The translations under genes and the position numbers were made by a program. A stretch of 64,000 nucleotides of DNA from the NCBI GenBank assembly GCA_030645475.1, contig JAUSMA010000060.1:1-64000 (forward strand). Reading direction: 5' to 3'. The notes under the pieces were generated by a model. It was not told the origin of the DNA. It saw only the letters and a program-made list of their open reading frames with translations, and searched no databases. This document shows, one piece after another, positions 35,197-44,649 of this stretch (the first letter of the stretch is position 1; each line of letters starts with the position of its first letter). The DNA is from Nitrospirota bacterium. Lineage in GTDB: Bacteria > Nitrospirota > Nitrospiria > Nitrospirales > Nitrospiraceae.

Positions 35197-36395
35197 GAAC
35201 CTTTGTTCCAGCAGAGGCAATGGTTGAGCGTATGAAGGAATCTCTCGGATTTCTATCTGCACGATCGGTTTCAACCGTTGCCTTCGCCTGTCTGTTTCTT
35301 GTTGCCTGTGGGCGAGAAGAGCAACCGGCAGTTTCCAATGCCGCCAGTCCTCTTCCTCCGAAGGCCGGCTCAGTCCAGGAGTCGCATCCGCGTGTGGAAA
35401 CGGCTCTCGTTGAAGTCGGATCGGGGGCTCATGACTTGACCTTGTCCGGGAAGGTCGCGTATGGGGAAGATCGCTACTCCAGAATTTCCTCTCCACTCCA
35501 AGGCCGCGTCCTTGAAGTACGGGCGCACTTGGGCGAGCGTGTGCAGGCAGGAAGCGTGCTGTTGGTGTTGGATAGCCAGGAAATTGCTCAGGCCTATTCG
35601 GAATACGTCAAGGAAGACTCCGATCTTCAATATGCGACCCGTGCCCGTGATTTGGCCAAGGACCTGTATGAGAACAAAGCCCTGCCGTTGAAGGATCTCA
35701 AGCAGGCGGAGAACGAACTGACCAAGGCGCGCGCAGAGTTTCGCCGCGCAAAAGAGCGGTTGTTGTCGTTGCGGGTGCCAGCCCAGGAGTTGGATAAACC
35801 GCTCGATCGTCAGAAAATTACGTCACGATTCGACATGAAGAGTCCCTTGACCGGGATTGTCGTGGAGCGAAACGTCACGCCCGGACAGTCGATCGGGGGC
35901 GATTCCGGCCAGGTCGTCTTCACGGTAGCTGACCTCGATATGCTGCAGGTCGTGGCGGATGTGTATGAACGGGATCTGGCGCTGGTCAGAGAAGGGCAGT
36001 TCGCAACGGTCAGCGTAGAAGCGTATCCGGATGTGAGCTTTCCCGCGACTGTGGCCACCATCGGCGACGTCGTCGATACGACGTCGAGAACCATTAAGCT
36101 GCGCGCCTGGGTCAATAATAAGGACCATCGGCTGAAGCCGGAAATGTTTGCGCGTCTCCATATCCAGGTCGGAGAGTCGACACCGCTGCTGATGATTCCA
36201 CGCGAAGCGGTATTGGAAGTGGACGGGAAGCAGTTTGTGTACGTCGTCGAAGGTCCCGACCAGTATGTCAAACGGGAAGTCAAAGTGAGCACGATTTCAC
36301 CGGATCATGTGCGGGTCTTGGAAGGCCTGACATCAGGCCAGCGTATTGTGATTAAAGGCGCCGTGTTGATCAAGGGACAGGAAGTGAAGGGATAG
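35193..36395 (+). CDS. RND efflux periplasmic adaptor (CzcB type) lipoprotein
   Basis: This 400-residue adaptor links the inner-membrane pump to the outer-membrane channel. A lipobox (FLVAC) ends the signal segment. A lipoyl-like half-motif (ISSPLQGRVLEVRAHLGERV) is followed by a helical hairpin (KALPLKDLKQAENELTKARA), the second lipoyl half (MKSPLTGIVVERNVTPGQSI), a beta-barrel domain and a membrane-proximal C-terminus. The GTG start overlaps the previous gene; an ATG at 35232 is an alternative that keeps the lipobox. No extra metal-binding N-terminal His/Met region is obvious, so the exported ion is uncertain. Confidence 0.9.
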   Translation: MRTFVPAEAMVERMKESLGFLSARSVSTVAFACLFLVACGREEQPAVSNAASPLPPKAGSVQESHPRVETALVEVGSGAHDLTLSGKVAYGEDRYSRISSPLQGRVLEVRAHLGERVQAGSVLLVLDSQEIAQAYSEYVKEDSDLQYATRARDLAKDLYENKALPLKDLKQAENELTKARAEFRRAKERLLSLRVPAQELDKPLDRQKITSRFDMKSPLTGIVVERNVTPGQSIGGDSGQVVFTVADLDMLQVVADVYERDLALVREGQFATVSVEAYPDVSFPATVATIGDVVDTTSRTIKLRAWVNNKDHRLKPEMFARLHIQVGESTPLLMIPREAVLEVDGKQFVYVVEGPDQYVKREVKVSTISPDHVRVLEGLTSGQRIVIKGAVLIKGQEVKG

Positions 36396-36444
36396 TGTCT
36401 CACCAGATAGTTCTCCTCCTTCGAATTGGAATCGAACCGCACCC

Positions 36445-39400
36445 ATGATAGCCCGAATCGTCGAACTCTCTCTGGTCCAGCGGGTCATGGTCTGTGTCCT
36501 GGGTTTTCTCCTCCTGTTCGGCGGGCTCTACGCCTTTCATCTTCTCGATATCGTCGCCTATCCAGACCCCTCGCCGCCGATGGTCGAATTGATCACCCAG
36601 CAGCCGGGGTGGTCGGCCGAAGAAGTCGAGCGCCAAATCACGATTCCCATTGAAGTCGCCCTCAACGGCATGCAGGGCCTCACCGACATTCGCTCCCTCT
36701 CGATCTTCGGGTTGAGCGACATCAAAATCTATTTCGATTTCGATACGGAAGTGTTTCGCGACCGTCAGGAAGTCTTGAATCGGTTGAGCTCGGTGCAATT
36801 GCCTCCGGGTGTGGCGCCGTCGCTGTCTCCTTGGTGGGCGATTGCCGAAATCTATCGCTATGAACTCACGGGAGCGGGCGAGACGACGCTCACGGATTTG
36901 AAAACGGTTCAGGATTGGCAGGTCCGTCGAGAATTTCGGCGCATTCCCGGAGTGATCGACGTCACCGCGTTCGGCGGAACGACCAAGGAATATCACGTCG
37001 ACATCGATCCGGGCCGGCTCATCAGTTATGGCGTCAGTCTGTCGCAGGTCATGTCCGCCTTGACCAATAGTAATGCGAACGTCGGAGGTAACTACCTGAC
37101 GATCGGCGCGCAGAACTACAATATTCGTGGTTTAGGCTTGATCAACGGGATCGCGGATATTGAAAACGTCATGGTGGCCGAAAAAGACGGGACCCCGATT
37201 TTCGTCAAGACACTCGGAGCGGTCGCGGTCGGTCCACGAGTTCGATTGGGCAAGGTCGGCATCGACGATCGCGACGACGTCGTCGAAGGGGTCGTCCTGC
37301 TCCAGCGCGGGTATAAGGCACTTAATGTCCTGGAGAAGGTGCGAGATAAAGTCGAGGACCTGAATACGTGGAAGTTGCCGGCCGGCATCAAGGTCAAAAC
37401 ATTTTACGATCGTACGGCCCTGATTCATACGACGGTGGAGACGGTCACCGATATTCTCATCAGCGGTATGGTCTTGGTCTTTATCATCTTGTTTGTGTTC
37501 CTGGGGCATTTGCGCGCGGCCTTGATTGTCGCCTTGACCATCCCGCTGTCCTTGCTGTTTACCTTCGGCATGATGGTCTCGATCGGTCAGTCGGCGAATT
37601 TGATCTCCCTTGGGTCCATCGATTTCGGCATCATTGTCGATGCCACGCTCATTATGGTGGAGAGCATCTTCTTCCATCTGGCGCACGGGAAGACGCATGG
37701 CCTGACGGTCCACCAGCAGATTGTGCGGGCCGCTCGGCAGGTGGGACAGCCGATTTTCTATTCCACGGCGATTATCGTGGTGGCGTTCATTCCGCTCTTT
37801 ACGATGACGGGTGTGCCGGGGAAGATCTTCGCACCGATGTCCATTACCTATGGGTTTGCCTTGGTGGGCGCACTGTTGATGGCCTTTACGTTGGCGCCCG
37901 TCCTCTGTTCCTTTCTGCTCAAGGGCATGATCAGTGAAGATGATACGGTGATCGTGCGCGGAGTCCGCCGGGTCTACAATGGCATTTTGGACTGGGCGTT
38001 AGATCATCGGGTTGTGGTCGTCGGTGCCTGCGTGGGTCTTCTGGCCGTCACCTTCGTGGCATTGAAGTCGATCGGAGGAGAGTTCATGCCGGCGTTGGAA
38101 GAGGGAAATCTTTGGGTGCGTGCCACGATGCCCGTGGATATTTCTTTCGACCAAGCCGCAAAGCTGACGAGCGAGATTCGCCGCCTGTTCCGCGAGTCGC
38201 CCGAAGTCACGACGATTGTCTCGCAGTTGGGCCGTCCAGACGACGGTACCGATCCCACGAGCTTTTTCAATGCCGAGTTCCTGGCCAATCTCAAGCCGGA
38301 AAAGGAATGGCGTCCCGGCTTGAGTAAAGATGGGCTGATCGAAGAGATCGAGGGGAGGCTGAAAGTTATTCCCGGAATTATCTTCAATTTTTCACAGGTC
38401 ATTCAGGACAATGTGGAAGAGGCCATGTCGGGGGTGAAGGGAGAAAACTCCATCAAGCTCTTCGGGTCCGATCTGAAGACCATGGAAGCGAAGGCGACGG
38501 AAATCGAACATGTCATGAGGAACATCCATGGCGTCAAAGATTTGGGAATCTTCCGCCTGGTGGGGCAGCCGAATCTGCTGATCCAGGTCGATCGCGAGGC
38601 CAGCGCGCGGTATGGGTTGCAAGTGTCGGATGTGAACGCCGTGGTCCAGGCAGCAGTCGGAGGCCAGGCTGTCACGCAGGTGTATGAGGGCGAACGGCTC
38701 TTCGATCTTGTGGTCCGGTTTCTCCCGGAGTTTCGGCAGGATGTCGACGCGATCGGGAATATCCTGGTCAGCACGCCGGATGGGGCCCGTATTCCCTTGA
38801 AACAGGTCGCCACGATCACAACTCAGACCGGCGCCTTCATTATTTATCGCGAAAACAATGAGCGGTATATTCCGATCAAGTTCAGTGTCCGGGATCGTGA
38901 CCTTCAAAGTACCGTAGAGGAGGCCCAAGCGCTCCTAGCCAAGGAGGTCACGCTTCCCGAGCGCTATCGGATGGAATGGGCCGGTCAATACGACCAGTTG
39001 AAAGAAGAACAACAACGATTGGCAAAGGTGGTCCCGATCAGTTTGGTGATCATTTTGTTCCTCTTGTACACGACTTTCGATTCGATCAAGAACGCCCTCC
39101 TGGTCTTGAGCACGGTCCCCTTTGCCTTGGTGGGAGGGGTGCTGTCACTCGTGGCGACCCATACGAATTTTAGTATTTCTGCCGCGGTTGGAGTGATTTC
39201 GACGCTGGGGGTGGCCATCCTCGGCGGGGTCCTGTTGATTTCCCGCATCGAAGATTTCCGTCGCACGGGGTTAACCCTTCGGGAGTCTGTTCGGAAGGGG
39301 GCCGACGTGCAGATGCGACCGATTCTCATGGCGACGTTGGGTGCCGCGATTGGTTTGCTGCCGGCTGCTCTTGCAACCGGCATTGGGTCGCAGGCACAGA

Positions 39401-39531
39401 AACCGCTCGCACGAGTGGTGGTCGGAGGTATGCTGACAGCAGCGGTGCTGATTTTGGTGGTCTTGCCGGTACTCTACGAAATTGTCCATCGGCGCGATGA
39501 GCGTCTTGGTGAAGGGGAAGAAAGGGAATGA
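36445..39531 (+). CDS. Heavy-metal-type RND efflux pump (CzcA/CusA family)
   Basis: This 1028-residue inner-membrane pump has the 12-helix RND plan with two large periplasmic loops. Helix 4 carries IDFGIIVDATLIMVESIF, the DFG-xIVD-E motif of heavy-metal efflux pumps with the proton-relay acids kept. Other family marks are VAYPDPSPPMVELITQQPGW at the N-terminus, RQIL-like linker QVGQPIFYSTAIIVVAFIPL, and GGVLLISRIEDFRRTG in the second half. The metal specificity cannot be decided by eye. The gene starts 49 bases after the adaptor and ends in an ATGA overlap with the HEAT-repeat gene. Confidence 0.93.
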   Translation: MIARIVELSLVQRVMVCVLGFLLLFGGLYAFHLLDIVAYPDPSPPMVELITQQPGWSAEEVERQITIPIEVALNGMQGLTDIRSLSIFGLSDIKIYFDFDTEVFRDRQEVLNRLSSVQLPPGVAPSLSPWWAIAEIYRYELTGAGETTLTDLKTVQDWQVRREFRRIPGVIDVTAFGGTTKEYHVDIDPGRLISYGVSLSQVMSALTNSNANVGGNYLTIGAQNYNIRGLGLINGIADIENVMVAEKDGTPIFVKTLGAVAVGPRVRLGKVGIDDRDDVVEGVVLLQRGYKALNVLEKVRDKVEDLNTWKLPAGIKVKTFYDRTALIHTTVETVTDILISGMVLVFIILFVFLGHLRAALIVALTIPLSLLFTFGMMVSIGQSANLISLGSIDFGIIVDATLIMVESIFFHLAHGKTHGLTVHQQIVRAARQVGQPIFYSTAIIVVAFIPLFTMTGVPGKIFAPMSITYGFALVGALLMAFTLAPVLCSFLLKGMISEDDTVIVRGVRRVYNGILDWALDHRVVVVGACVGLLAVTFVALKSIGGEFMPALEEGNLWVRATMPVDISFDQAAKLTSEIRRLFRESPEVTTIVSQLGRPDDGTDPTSFFNAEFLANLKPEKEWRPGLSKDGLIEEIEGRLKVIPGIIFNFSQVIQDNVEEAMSGVKGENSIKLFGSDLKTMEAKATEIEHVMRNIHGVKDLGIFRLVGQPNLLIQVDREASARYGLQVSDVNAVVQAAVGGQAVTQVYEGERLFDLVVRFLPEFRQDVDAIGNILVSTPDGARIPLKQVATITTQTGAFIIYRENNERYIPIKFSVRDRDLQSTVEEAQALLAKEVTLPERYRMEWAGQYDQLKEEQQRLAKVVPISLVIILFLLYTTFDSIKNALLVLSTVPFALVGGVLSLVATHTNFSISAAVGVISTLGVAILGGVLLISRIEDFRRTGLTLRESVRKGADVQMRPILMATLGAAIGLLPAALATGIGSQAQKPLARVVVGGMLTAAVLILVVLPVLYEIVHRRDERLGEGEERE

Positions 39532-40334
39532 TTGTGCAGAAACGACATCTGTATTCCTGGGGAATCTTCGTGTTGGCTGTATTCCTGGGAGCGCCCCAGA
39601 CCTTGTGGGCCGACCCTCTAGGCATAGGAAGGGCCATCCCGATTCAGGTGCCGTACGAGGCGCCTCCAAAGGGACAGGACGTTCTGGCTGAGTCCGTTCC
39701 ACAGAATACGAAACCGTTGACGCCTGAAGAAGTCCAGCGGGCGGAAGCGCTCCTGCCGTTGCTCGAGGGGAAGCAAGAGTTTTGGGCGATGGGGGAATTC
39801 GTGCATCTCGGCGAGCCCGCCGTGCCGGTCCTGGTGAAGGGCTTAACCATGCCTGGCCCGCGGATTCGTTACAACGTGATTGAAACAATTTCGATGTTGA
39901 AGGCGGTCTCGGCAGTTCCCGCCCTCGTCGCAGCAGCCAAGGAACCGAATGAAATCCCGCGGGTGCGCGAACATGCGTTGCGGGTGGCGGTGCGATTGGA
40001 CGCGGCCAAAGCCGTGGAGGCGATCGAGGTGATGGCGAAGGATCAGAATTCGTCGATTCGAAAAGCGGCCGCCTTTGAGTCCCGTTATGTCAGGGAGAAA
40101 GCCGTCGTACCCATTTTGATCGGAACGATCGGCGATGAGGAACGTTTCGTGGCCCTTTCGGCGGTGCAGTCCCTCTGGATTTTGACCAGGCATGAAAGCG
40201 AGTTCCACGATTGGGAGACCTCGTCCAAGCAAGACCGTCAAGAATGGACGGTCGAATGGTCGGAATGGTGGAACGGGCAAAAAGATACGTTTGAAATGCC
40301 GGATCCGAAGAGGTCGGGGCGTAATCGACCGTAG
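39528..40334 (+). CDS. Exported HEAT-repeat protein
   Basis: This 268-residue protein has a signal peptide (WGIFVLAVFLGAPQTLWAD) and an alpha-helical repeat domain of HEAT/PBS-lyase type (AVPVLVKGLTMPGPRIRYNV, AVSAVPALVAAAKEPNEIPR, and so on) over residues about 85-220. The C-terminus is basic and Trp-rich (EWTVEWSEWWNG). Its ATG overlaps the stop of the RND pump gene, so it is translated with the efflux operon. A periplasmic scaffold for the pump is a plausible reading; no pump component of this type is established. Confidence 0.82.
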   Translation: MIVQKRHLYSWGIFVLAVFLGAPQTLWADPLGIGRAIPIQVPYEAPPKGQDVLAESVPQNTKPLTPEEVQRAEALLPLLEGKQEFWAMGEFVHLGEPAVPVLVKGLTMPGPRIRYNVIETISMLKAVSAVPALVAAAKEPNEIPRVREHALRVAVRLDAAKAVEAIEVMAKDQNSSIRKAAAFESRYVREKAVVPILIGTIGDEERFVALSAVQSLWILTRHESEFHDWETSSKQDRQEWTVEWSEWWNGQKDTFEMPDPKRSGRNRP

Positions 40335-40355
40335 AGCGCGAATCGCGAGAAAGGG

Positions 40356-40427
40356 GAGACAGGCGCAACGCGGATCAATTATATCCTCTTCGCTTGTCCC
40401 TCTTGATCCGCGCATCGTGCCTGTCTC
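40356..40427. repeat. Long imperfect inverted repeat upstream of def
   Basis: Two arms of about 23 bases (GAGACAGGCGCAACGCGGATC and GATCCGCGCATCGTGCCTGTC) pair with a small internal mismatch around a 25-base loop. The element lies between the HEAT-repeat gene stop and the peptide deformylase start and could be a bidirectional hairpin ending the efflux operon. No T-run is visible on the plus side. Confidence 0.6.
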
Positions 40428-40530
40428 GCATGCCTATGCCCTGCCTTGCGGGGCTGAAAAACCCTGTGTTATATTTTCTGAGACCGCGCGCTCCTCTCAT
40501 GACGTGCTAGAAGGATTGTAGGTTCGTTCC

Positions 40531-41067
40531 ATGGCTATTCTTCCGATTGCAAAGCTCGGTAATCCTATCCTCCGTCAGATCGCGGCGAAGGTCGATCCTC
40601 GCGATATTCGCACGAAAGAGCTGCAGCGTTTCATCGACGATCTGTTTGAAACCATGTTGGATGAGCCTGGTATCGGGTTGGCCTCGCCACAAGTGTCTCG
40701 CTCGATCCAACTGGTGGTGCTGGGTTGTGAGGGCGACGGTGAGGACAGTTTTCCCAATACCGTGCTCATCAATCCCAAGATCGTGTTCTATGGTCCGCAG
40801 CAGGAGGAAAATTGGGAAGGCTGTCTGAGTGTCGACGGATTGCGCGGGAAGGTGACGCGCCCGGCTGTGGTGCGAGTGCAGGCGCTGGATCGTGACGGAA
40901 AATCTATCGATATCGAAGCGACCGGTCTCTATGCGGTCTGTATCCAGCACGAGATGGATCATCTGATCGGCAAACTGTTCGTGGACCGGATGACCGATAT
41001 GTCGACGCTCACGCAACTCGCGGAGTTCAGTCGCTATTGGCAAAAAGAATCGACCCCGGTCATTTAA
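40531..41067 (+). CDS. def: Peptide deformylase
   Basis: This 178-residue metalloenzyme removes the formyl group from new N-termini. All three active-site motifs are present: GIGLASPQV (motif 1), EGCLSVDG (motif 2, with the metal-binding Cys) and QHEMDHLIGKLF (motif 3, HExxH). The N-terminus (LPIAKLGNPILRQIAAKVDP) is typical. Length is normal. The gene is followed 23 bases later by an ABC exporter gene. No methionyl-tRNA formyltransferase gene accompanies it here. Confidence 0.96.
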   Translation: MAILPIAKLGNPILRQIAAKVDPRDIRTKELQRFIDDLFETMLDEPGIGLASPQVSRSIQLVVLGCEGDGEDSFPNTVLINPKIVFYGPQQEENWEGCLSVDGLRGKVTRPAVVRVQALDRDGKSIDIEATGLYAVCIQHEMDHLIGKLFVDRMTDMSTLTQLAEFSRYWQKESTPVI

Positions 41068-41090
41068 CCAGCCGTGAATAGACCCTCCTT

Positions 41091-42815
41091 GTGAAAACCC
41101 TCCTTCGCGTGCTCCAGTACCTGAGTCCGCACCGTGCCATGGTGGTCGGCACCTTTCTGTTCGCCGGGTTAGCCACCGCCTTCGAGTTGGTGCCGCCGTG
41201 GCTCATCAAAGTGATCATCGACGACGTGATTCAGGCTGGAAAAGTCCAGCTCCTGTCATGGGTGTTTCTCGCGCTCTGCACCGCCTATCTGTTGCGGAAT
41301 TTCTGCGGATCGATGCGCATCAGGATGAATAACGGACTGGAGCAGCAAGTCGTCCATGACCTGCATGTTCAGGTGTTTTCCGCCCTCCAACGACTCTCGA
41401 TCAGCTTCTACGAAAATCGTCCGACGGGCGAGATCATGTCACGGGTCTTGAACGATACCGAGCACATGCAGCGCATCTTCGTCGACGGCCTCGAAGAGAT
41501 TATTACGGCAGGATTGACGCTGATCGGGATCATGATCGTGCTGTTTATGCTCAACTGGAAGCTGGCCTTGCTGGCGCTTGTGCCGATTCCTCTGTTGATC
41601 GTGGGTGCCGCCCTCTTTACCAAGCGTGTCCATGGGCATTATCGCGTCATTCGAAAGGGCGCAGCCGAATTGAACGCCCTCTTGCAAGACGTGCTGGCCG
41701 GTATTCGGGAGACGATGGGGTTCAATCGTCAGCCGTACGAACAGGAGCGATTCGATCGGAAGAGCGACCGCTGCCGGCAAGATACGTTAAAAGCCATGTA
41801 TCTCTGGTCCTTCTACTCCCCAGGCATGATGCTGATCGGGAGTCTTGGCGGGGCGATGGTGCTCTGGTTCGGCACAGCAGAGGTTCTAGCGCATCGGCTG
41901 TCCGTGGGCGAACTGGTGATGTTCACCTCCTACCTGGCGCTCTTCTATGTCCCGATCAATCAGATTCACTCGGTGAACCACATGTTGCAACATGCGTTGG
42001 CTGCAAGTGAGCGGGTGTTCGAAGTACTCGACCTCGTGCCGGATGTCAGGGATCGGCCTGACGCGAAAATCCCGGTGCCTCGGGTACGAGGGGAAGTCGC
42101 CTTTCATCGCGCTGGGTTTCATTATCGGCCCGATTCGCCGATTTTGCATGACGTGACGGTAACCGTCCGTGCGGGAGAGCGGGTTGCGCTGGTCGGTCCG
42201 AGCGGCGCGGGCAAAAGCACGACGCTCAAACTATTGATGCGGTTTTACGATGTGACAGAAGGCGCCATCACCATCGATGGGTACGATATCCGCGATCTGC
42301 CCCTCGCCTTTCTTCGCAGTCAGATCGGGCTGGTCCAACAAGAGCCGTTCCTGTTCAACGGTACCGTGAGAGAGAACATCCTGTATGGCGATCTGTCGGC
42401 AAGGCAGGGAGAGGTTGAAGCGGCGGCGAAAGTCGCTCGCGCCCACGACTTCATCATGGCACTTCCTGAAGGCTACGATACCTGGATCGGAGAGCGAGGC
42501 GTCAAGCTGTCAGTCGGGCAGCGGCAACGTGTGTCGATCGCCCGTGTGATCCTCAAGGACCCACCGATCGTCATGTTCGATGAGGCCACGTCCAATATCG
42601 ACACGGAGACCGAGGTCAAGATTCGGGAGGCGCTGGACGATCTTACGAAGGGGCGGACGACGATCATCATTGCCCATCGCCTCTCCACGATTCACGGCGT
42701 GGACCGGATCATCGTCGTCGATCACGGTCGCGTCGTCGAAGACGGCACGCACGAGACGTTGATCGGTCGGGGAGGCGTGTATACGCGGCTGTATGACGCC
42801 CAGTTCCAGGTGTAG
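41091..42815 (+). CDS. MsbA-type ABC exporter (fused membrane and ATPase domains)
   Basis: This 574-residue half-transporter starts with GTG and has six membrane helices (residues about 15-310) followed by an ATPase domain. It has Walker A (GPSGAGKST), Walker B (IVMFDEATSNID) and H-loop (IIIAHRLSTI). The signature reads LSVGQRQRVSIARVIL, with Val in place of the first Gly of LSGGQ, a tolerated variant. As a homodimer it would export a lipid, lipid-linked sugar or drug; the substrate is not determined by the sequence. A palindromic repeat begins immediately after the stop. Confidence 0.9.
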   Translation: MKTLLRVLQYLSPHRAMVVGTFLFAGLATAFELVPPWLIKVIIDDVIQAGKVQLLSWVFLALCTAYLLRNFCGSMRIRMNNGLEQQVVHDLHVQVFSALQRLSISFYENRPTGEIMSRVLNDTEHMQRIFVDGLEEIITAGLTLIGIMIVLFMLNWKLALLALVPIPLLIVGAALFTKRVHGHYRVIRKGAAELNALLQDVLAGIRETMGFNRQPYEQERFDRKSDRCRQDTLKAMYLWSFYSPGMMLIGSLGGAMVLWFGTAEVLAHRLSVGELVMFTSYLALFYVPINQIHSVNHMLQHALAASERVFEVLDLVPDVRDRPDAKIPVPRVRGEVAFHRAGFHYRPDSPILHDVTVTVRAGERVALVGPSGAGKSTTLKLLMRFYDVTEGAITIDGYDIRDLPLAFLRSQIGLVQQEPFLFNGTVRENILYGDLSARQGEVEAAAKVARAHDFIMALPEGYDTWIGERGVKLSVGQRQRVSIARVILKDPPIVMFDEATSNIDTETEVKIREALDDLTKGRTTIIIAHRLSTIHGVDRIIVVDHGRVVEDGTHETLIGRGGVYTRLYDAQFQV

Positions 42816-42939
42816 CAGGATGCTGAAAAAGTCCGCCAGCGTCGTTCTCGCATCGTTCAGACCCTCAACGTACCCCAAGGGTACGCCTCGGCCCTTCACT
42901 CGCTGCGGCCTAGCTGGACGGCCTTTTTGAGCATCCTGC
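42816..42939. repeat. Palindromic repeat family A, copy 1
   Basis: This 124-base element begins CAGGATGCTGAAAAAG and ends CTTTTTGAGCATCCTG, terminal inverted repeats with one mismatch. Its centre contains the palindromic CGTACCCCAAGGGTACG. Orientation is opposite to copies 3 and 4. It starts right after the ABC exporter stop codon. Related copies lie at 43504, 45681 and 49318. Confidence 0.85.
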
Positions 42940-43094
42940 AAAGTTGTGTCCGAGTACTCATAAGCTGGTGAGTCATTGAATGTAGGCCTGTCGAGATGAT
43001 TCGTGTCGCTCCTGCTTGGGAGGATCGTGCCAGGCCGTTGCGGATGGAACTGGTCCGCCAGTATACTGAGCCTCACTTGAGGGAGAATTGACCG

Positions 43095-43289
43095 ATGGTG
43101 CTGATTTATGAAAGCGATCCCCTGGATGACGAAGACGCGCGCGGGCGCTTTTATCATGTCTGCCGCGGGAAAATTATTAAGACGGAGATTCAACTGCCGG
43201 CCGGTGAGTCCGTGTACGAATGTCCGGTGTGCGAAATCGATCTCGAAGCCGAAGACTTTTGGCTCGCGAGGCAGAAAGGGTCGGTGTAG
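43095..43289 (+). CDS. Small zinc-ribbon-like protein
   Basis: This 64-residue acidic protein has one single Cys (YHVCRGK) and a CPVC pair about 25 residues later, a partial zinc-ribbon pattern. No membrane segment or signal is present. It starts 6 bases behind GAGAATT with a modest ribosome site and is followed 6 bases later by another small CxxC protein. The pair is likely co-transcribed. The family is not recognised. Confidence 0.65.
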   Translation: MVLIYESDPLDDEDARGRFYHVCRGKIIKTEIQLPAGESVYECPVCEIDLEAEDFWLARQKGSV

Positions 43290-43295
43290 AACAGC

Positions 43296-43505
43296 ATGGC
43301 CGGAAGCGCAGGACGAAAAACCGTATCCGTATCTCGCGGGCTGATGATGCTCTGCGATACCTGTTATGACCAGGTCATGGAAGAGAAGTTAACCGACGCC
43401 AGGAACTTTATTGCAGACCACGAAGCGCTCTTCGATTCGATCTGTCTCGGGTGCACCGATATCAACAGGCCCCTCATCGACGACATGCTCGGCAGCTCCG
43501 AATGA
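43296..43505 (+). CDS. Small protein with two CxxC motifs
   Basis: This 69-residue protein carries CDTC and CLGC, spaced about 30 residues apart. They could bind one Zn2+. A start at the ATG near 43344 would shorten it but keep both motifs. It follows the previous small gene closely, and its stop overlaps the start of repeat family A copy 2. The function is unknown. Confidence 0.6.
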   Translation: MAGSAGRKTVSVSRGLMMLCDTCYDQVMEEKLTDARNFIADHEALFDSICLGCTDINRPLIDDMLGSSE

Positions 43506-43631
43506 GGCTGTTGAAAAATCCCGCCAGCTGGAAAACGCTGAACGGTGAGCTGGAAAGTGCTCGCACTTCAGCTTCATAGTTTAGTTGCCCATTCGCTGCG
43601 GCCTTGCTGAACGGGCTTTTTGAACATCCTC
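43504..43631. repeat. Palindromic repeat family A, copy 2 (divergent)
   Basis: This 128-base element begins GAGGCTGTTGAAAAATCCCG and ends GGGCTTTTTGAACATCCTC. The ends are the family A inverted repeats, but the centre differs and lacks the CGTACCC palindrome. The rest of the gap up to 43864 holds no gene that I can support. Confidence 0.75.
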
Positions 43632-43864
43632 ATAGCGCTAGTCTCCTACTGGCTGGATACTGATGACGTCGCAATGCCTCGTGGTTTCCAGTCGATCTTC
43701 CGACACCAACAATTGAATTATGTTGAGACGCTGTTGCCTAGGTAGCACTTGACGGAGATGGTGGTTCACCTGAGAATTAGGCCGAACGTGCCATAGATGT
43801 CAGTTTATCCCGGTCCAAGATGCAGGTCCGTGTACTCAACCGTGAGCCTTCATCAGGAGAACCA

Positions 43865-44410
43865 ATGCGTACGTTTATCGTCTCTCTGTTCCTGGTCGTT
43901 GTGGCATCCAATTCCTGTTTCGCAGGCGTGGCTGAAGATCAAGCTGACGCGTTCGCAAAGATCTATGCGTCGCTCTGCCTGAAGAACATCACGAACCTGG
44001 ATAGTCTTCGGGAGAAGTTGAAAGATATGCCCAAGCTCGCTCCGGAGCAATCTGCTCACTTCTTGGCTGGAAATCAGGGCGATGCCTGGCCGGTTTCTGA
44101 TAAAGCTGGAACCTTCGTCCTGGCTCTTCCCCGCGATAAAAATATTTGTGCGGTGTATGCGCGGAGAGCCGATGCCGCGAAAGCAGAGCAGTTGTTTGTG
44201 GCGCTAGTCGGCAATTCGCCCGCTCCACTGGTTTCACGGCCAGTAAGAGACGAGCGTGCCCATACTCCTGCCAATGGTCCAACCCATACCATTTCGTACG
44301 AGTGGGCTTTCCCAAACGCGGCACGAAAGATGTTGTTCACGATTACGACTGCGACGTCCGATGATGCACAGCTCCAAGTACTCGGCTCGGCGGCGATGAC
44401 CGGTAATTAA
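43865..44410 (+). CDS. Exported protein, NMCC_0638-like
   Basis: This 181-residue protein starts at an ATG behind AGGAGA. A signal peptide (VSLFLVVVASNSCFAG) precedes a mature domain with a Cys-containing helix (IYASLCLKNITNLDSLREKL) and a second Cys (KNICAVYARR). The pattern of AFxKIC, LDxLRxxL and FLxGxxGxxWPV recalls the NMCC_0638 family of unknown function; I hold this loosely. It stands alone between repeat copy 2 and a 239-base empty gap. Confidence 0.65.
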   Translation: MRTFIVSLFLVVVASNSCFAGVAEDQADAFAKIYASLCLKNITNLDSLREKLKDMPKLAPEQSAHFLAGNQGDAWPVSDKAGTFVLALPRDKNICAVYARRADAAKAEQLFVALVGNSPAPLVSRPVRDERAHTPANGPTHTISYEWAFPNAARKMLFTITTATSDDAQLQVLGSAAMTGN

Positions 44411-44649
44411 AACCTAACTCGACCCCCAGCCCGCTTCCTTTGGTTTCTAGATGGAGCGTTTGAGAAAATTCAGAAGAGTGTTCGGGTGAAGGTCTGAAGG
44501 GGAAATACACGGGGACATGGTGAGTTCTTGAAAGCGCCCGCCTGAGATTTGCGGAAGTAGCTCAGAATGTCGCGCTAGATCATCTCTGGCTTCTTAAGCA
44601 TTCTCGCATATTATTACGCTCGACGAACGACACGTTACGTACAACGAAA

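Noticed and set aside
41091-42815. The LSVGQ signature of the ABC exporter as a sign of a dead ATPase
   Set aside because: Walker A, Walker B, Q-loop and H-loop are intact, and single changes at the first Gly of LSGGQ occur in active exporters.
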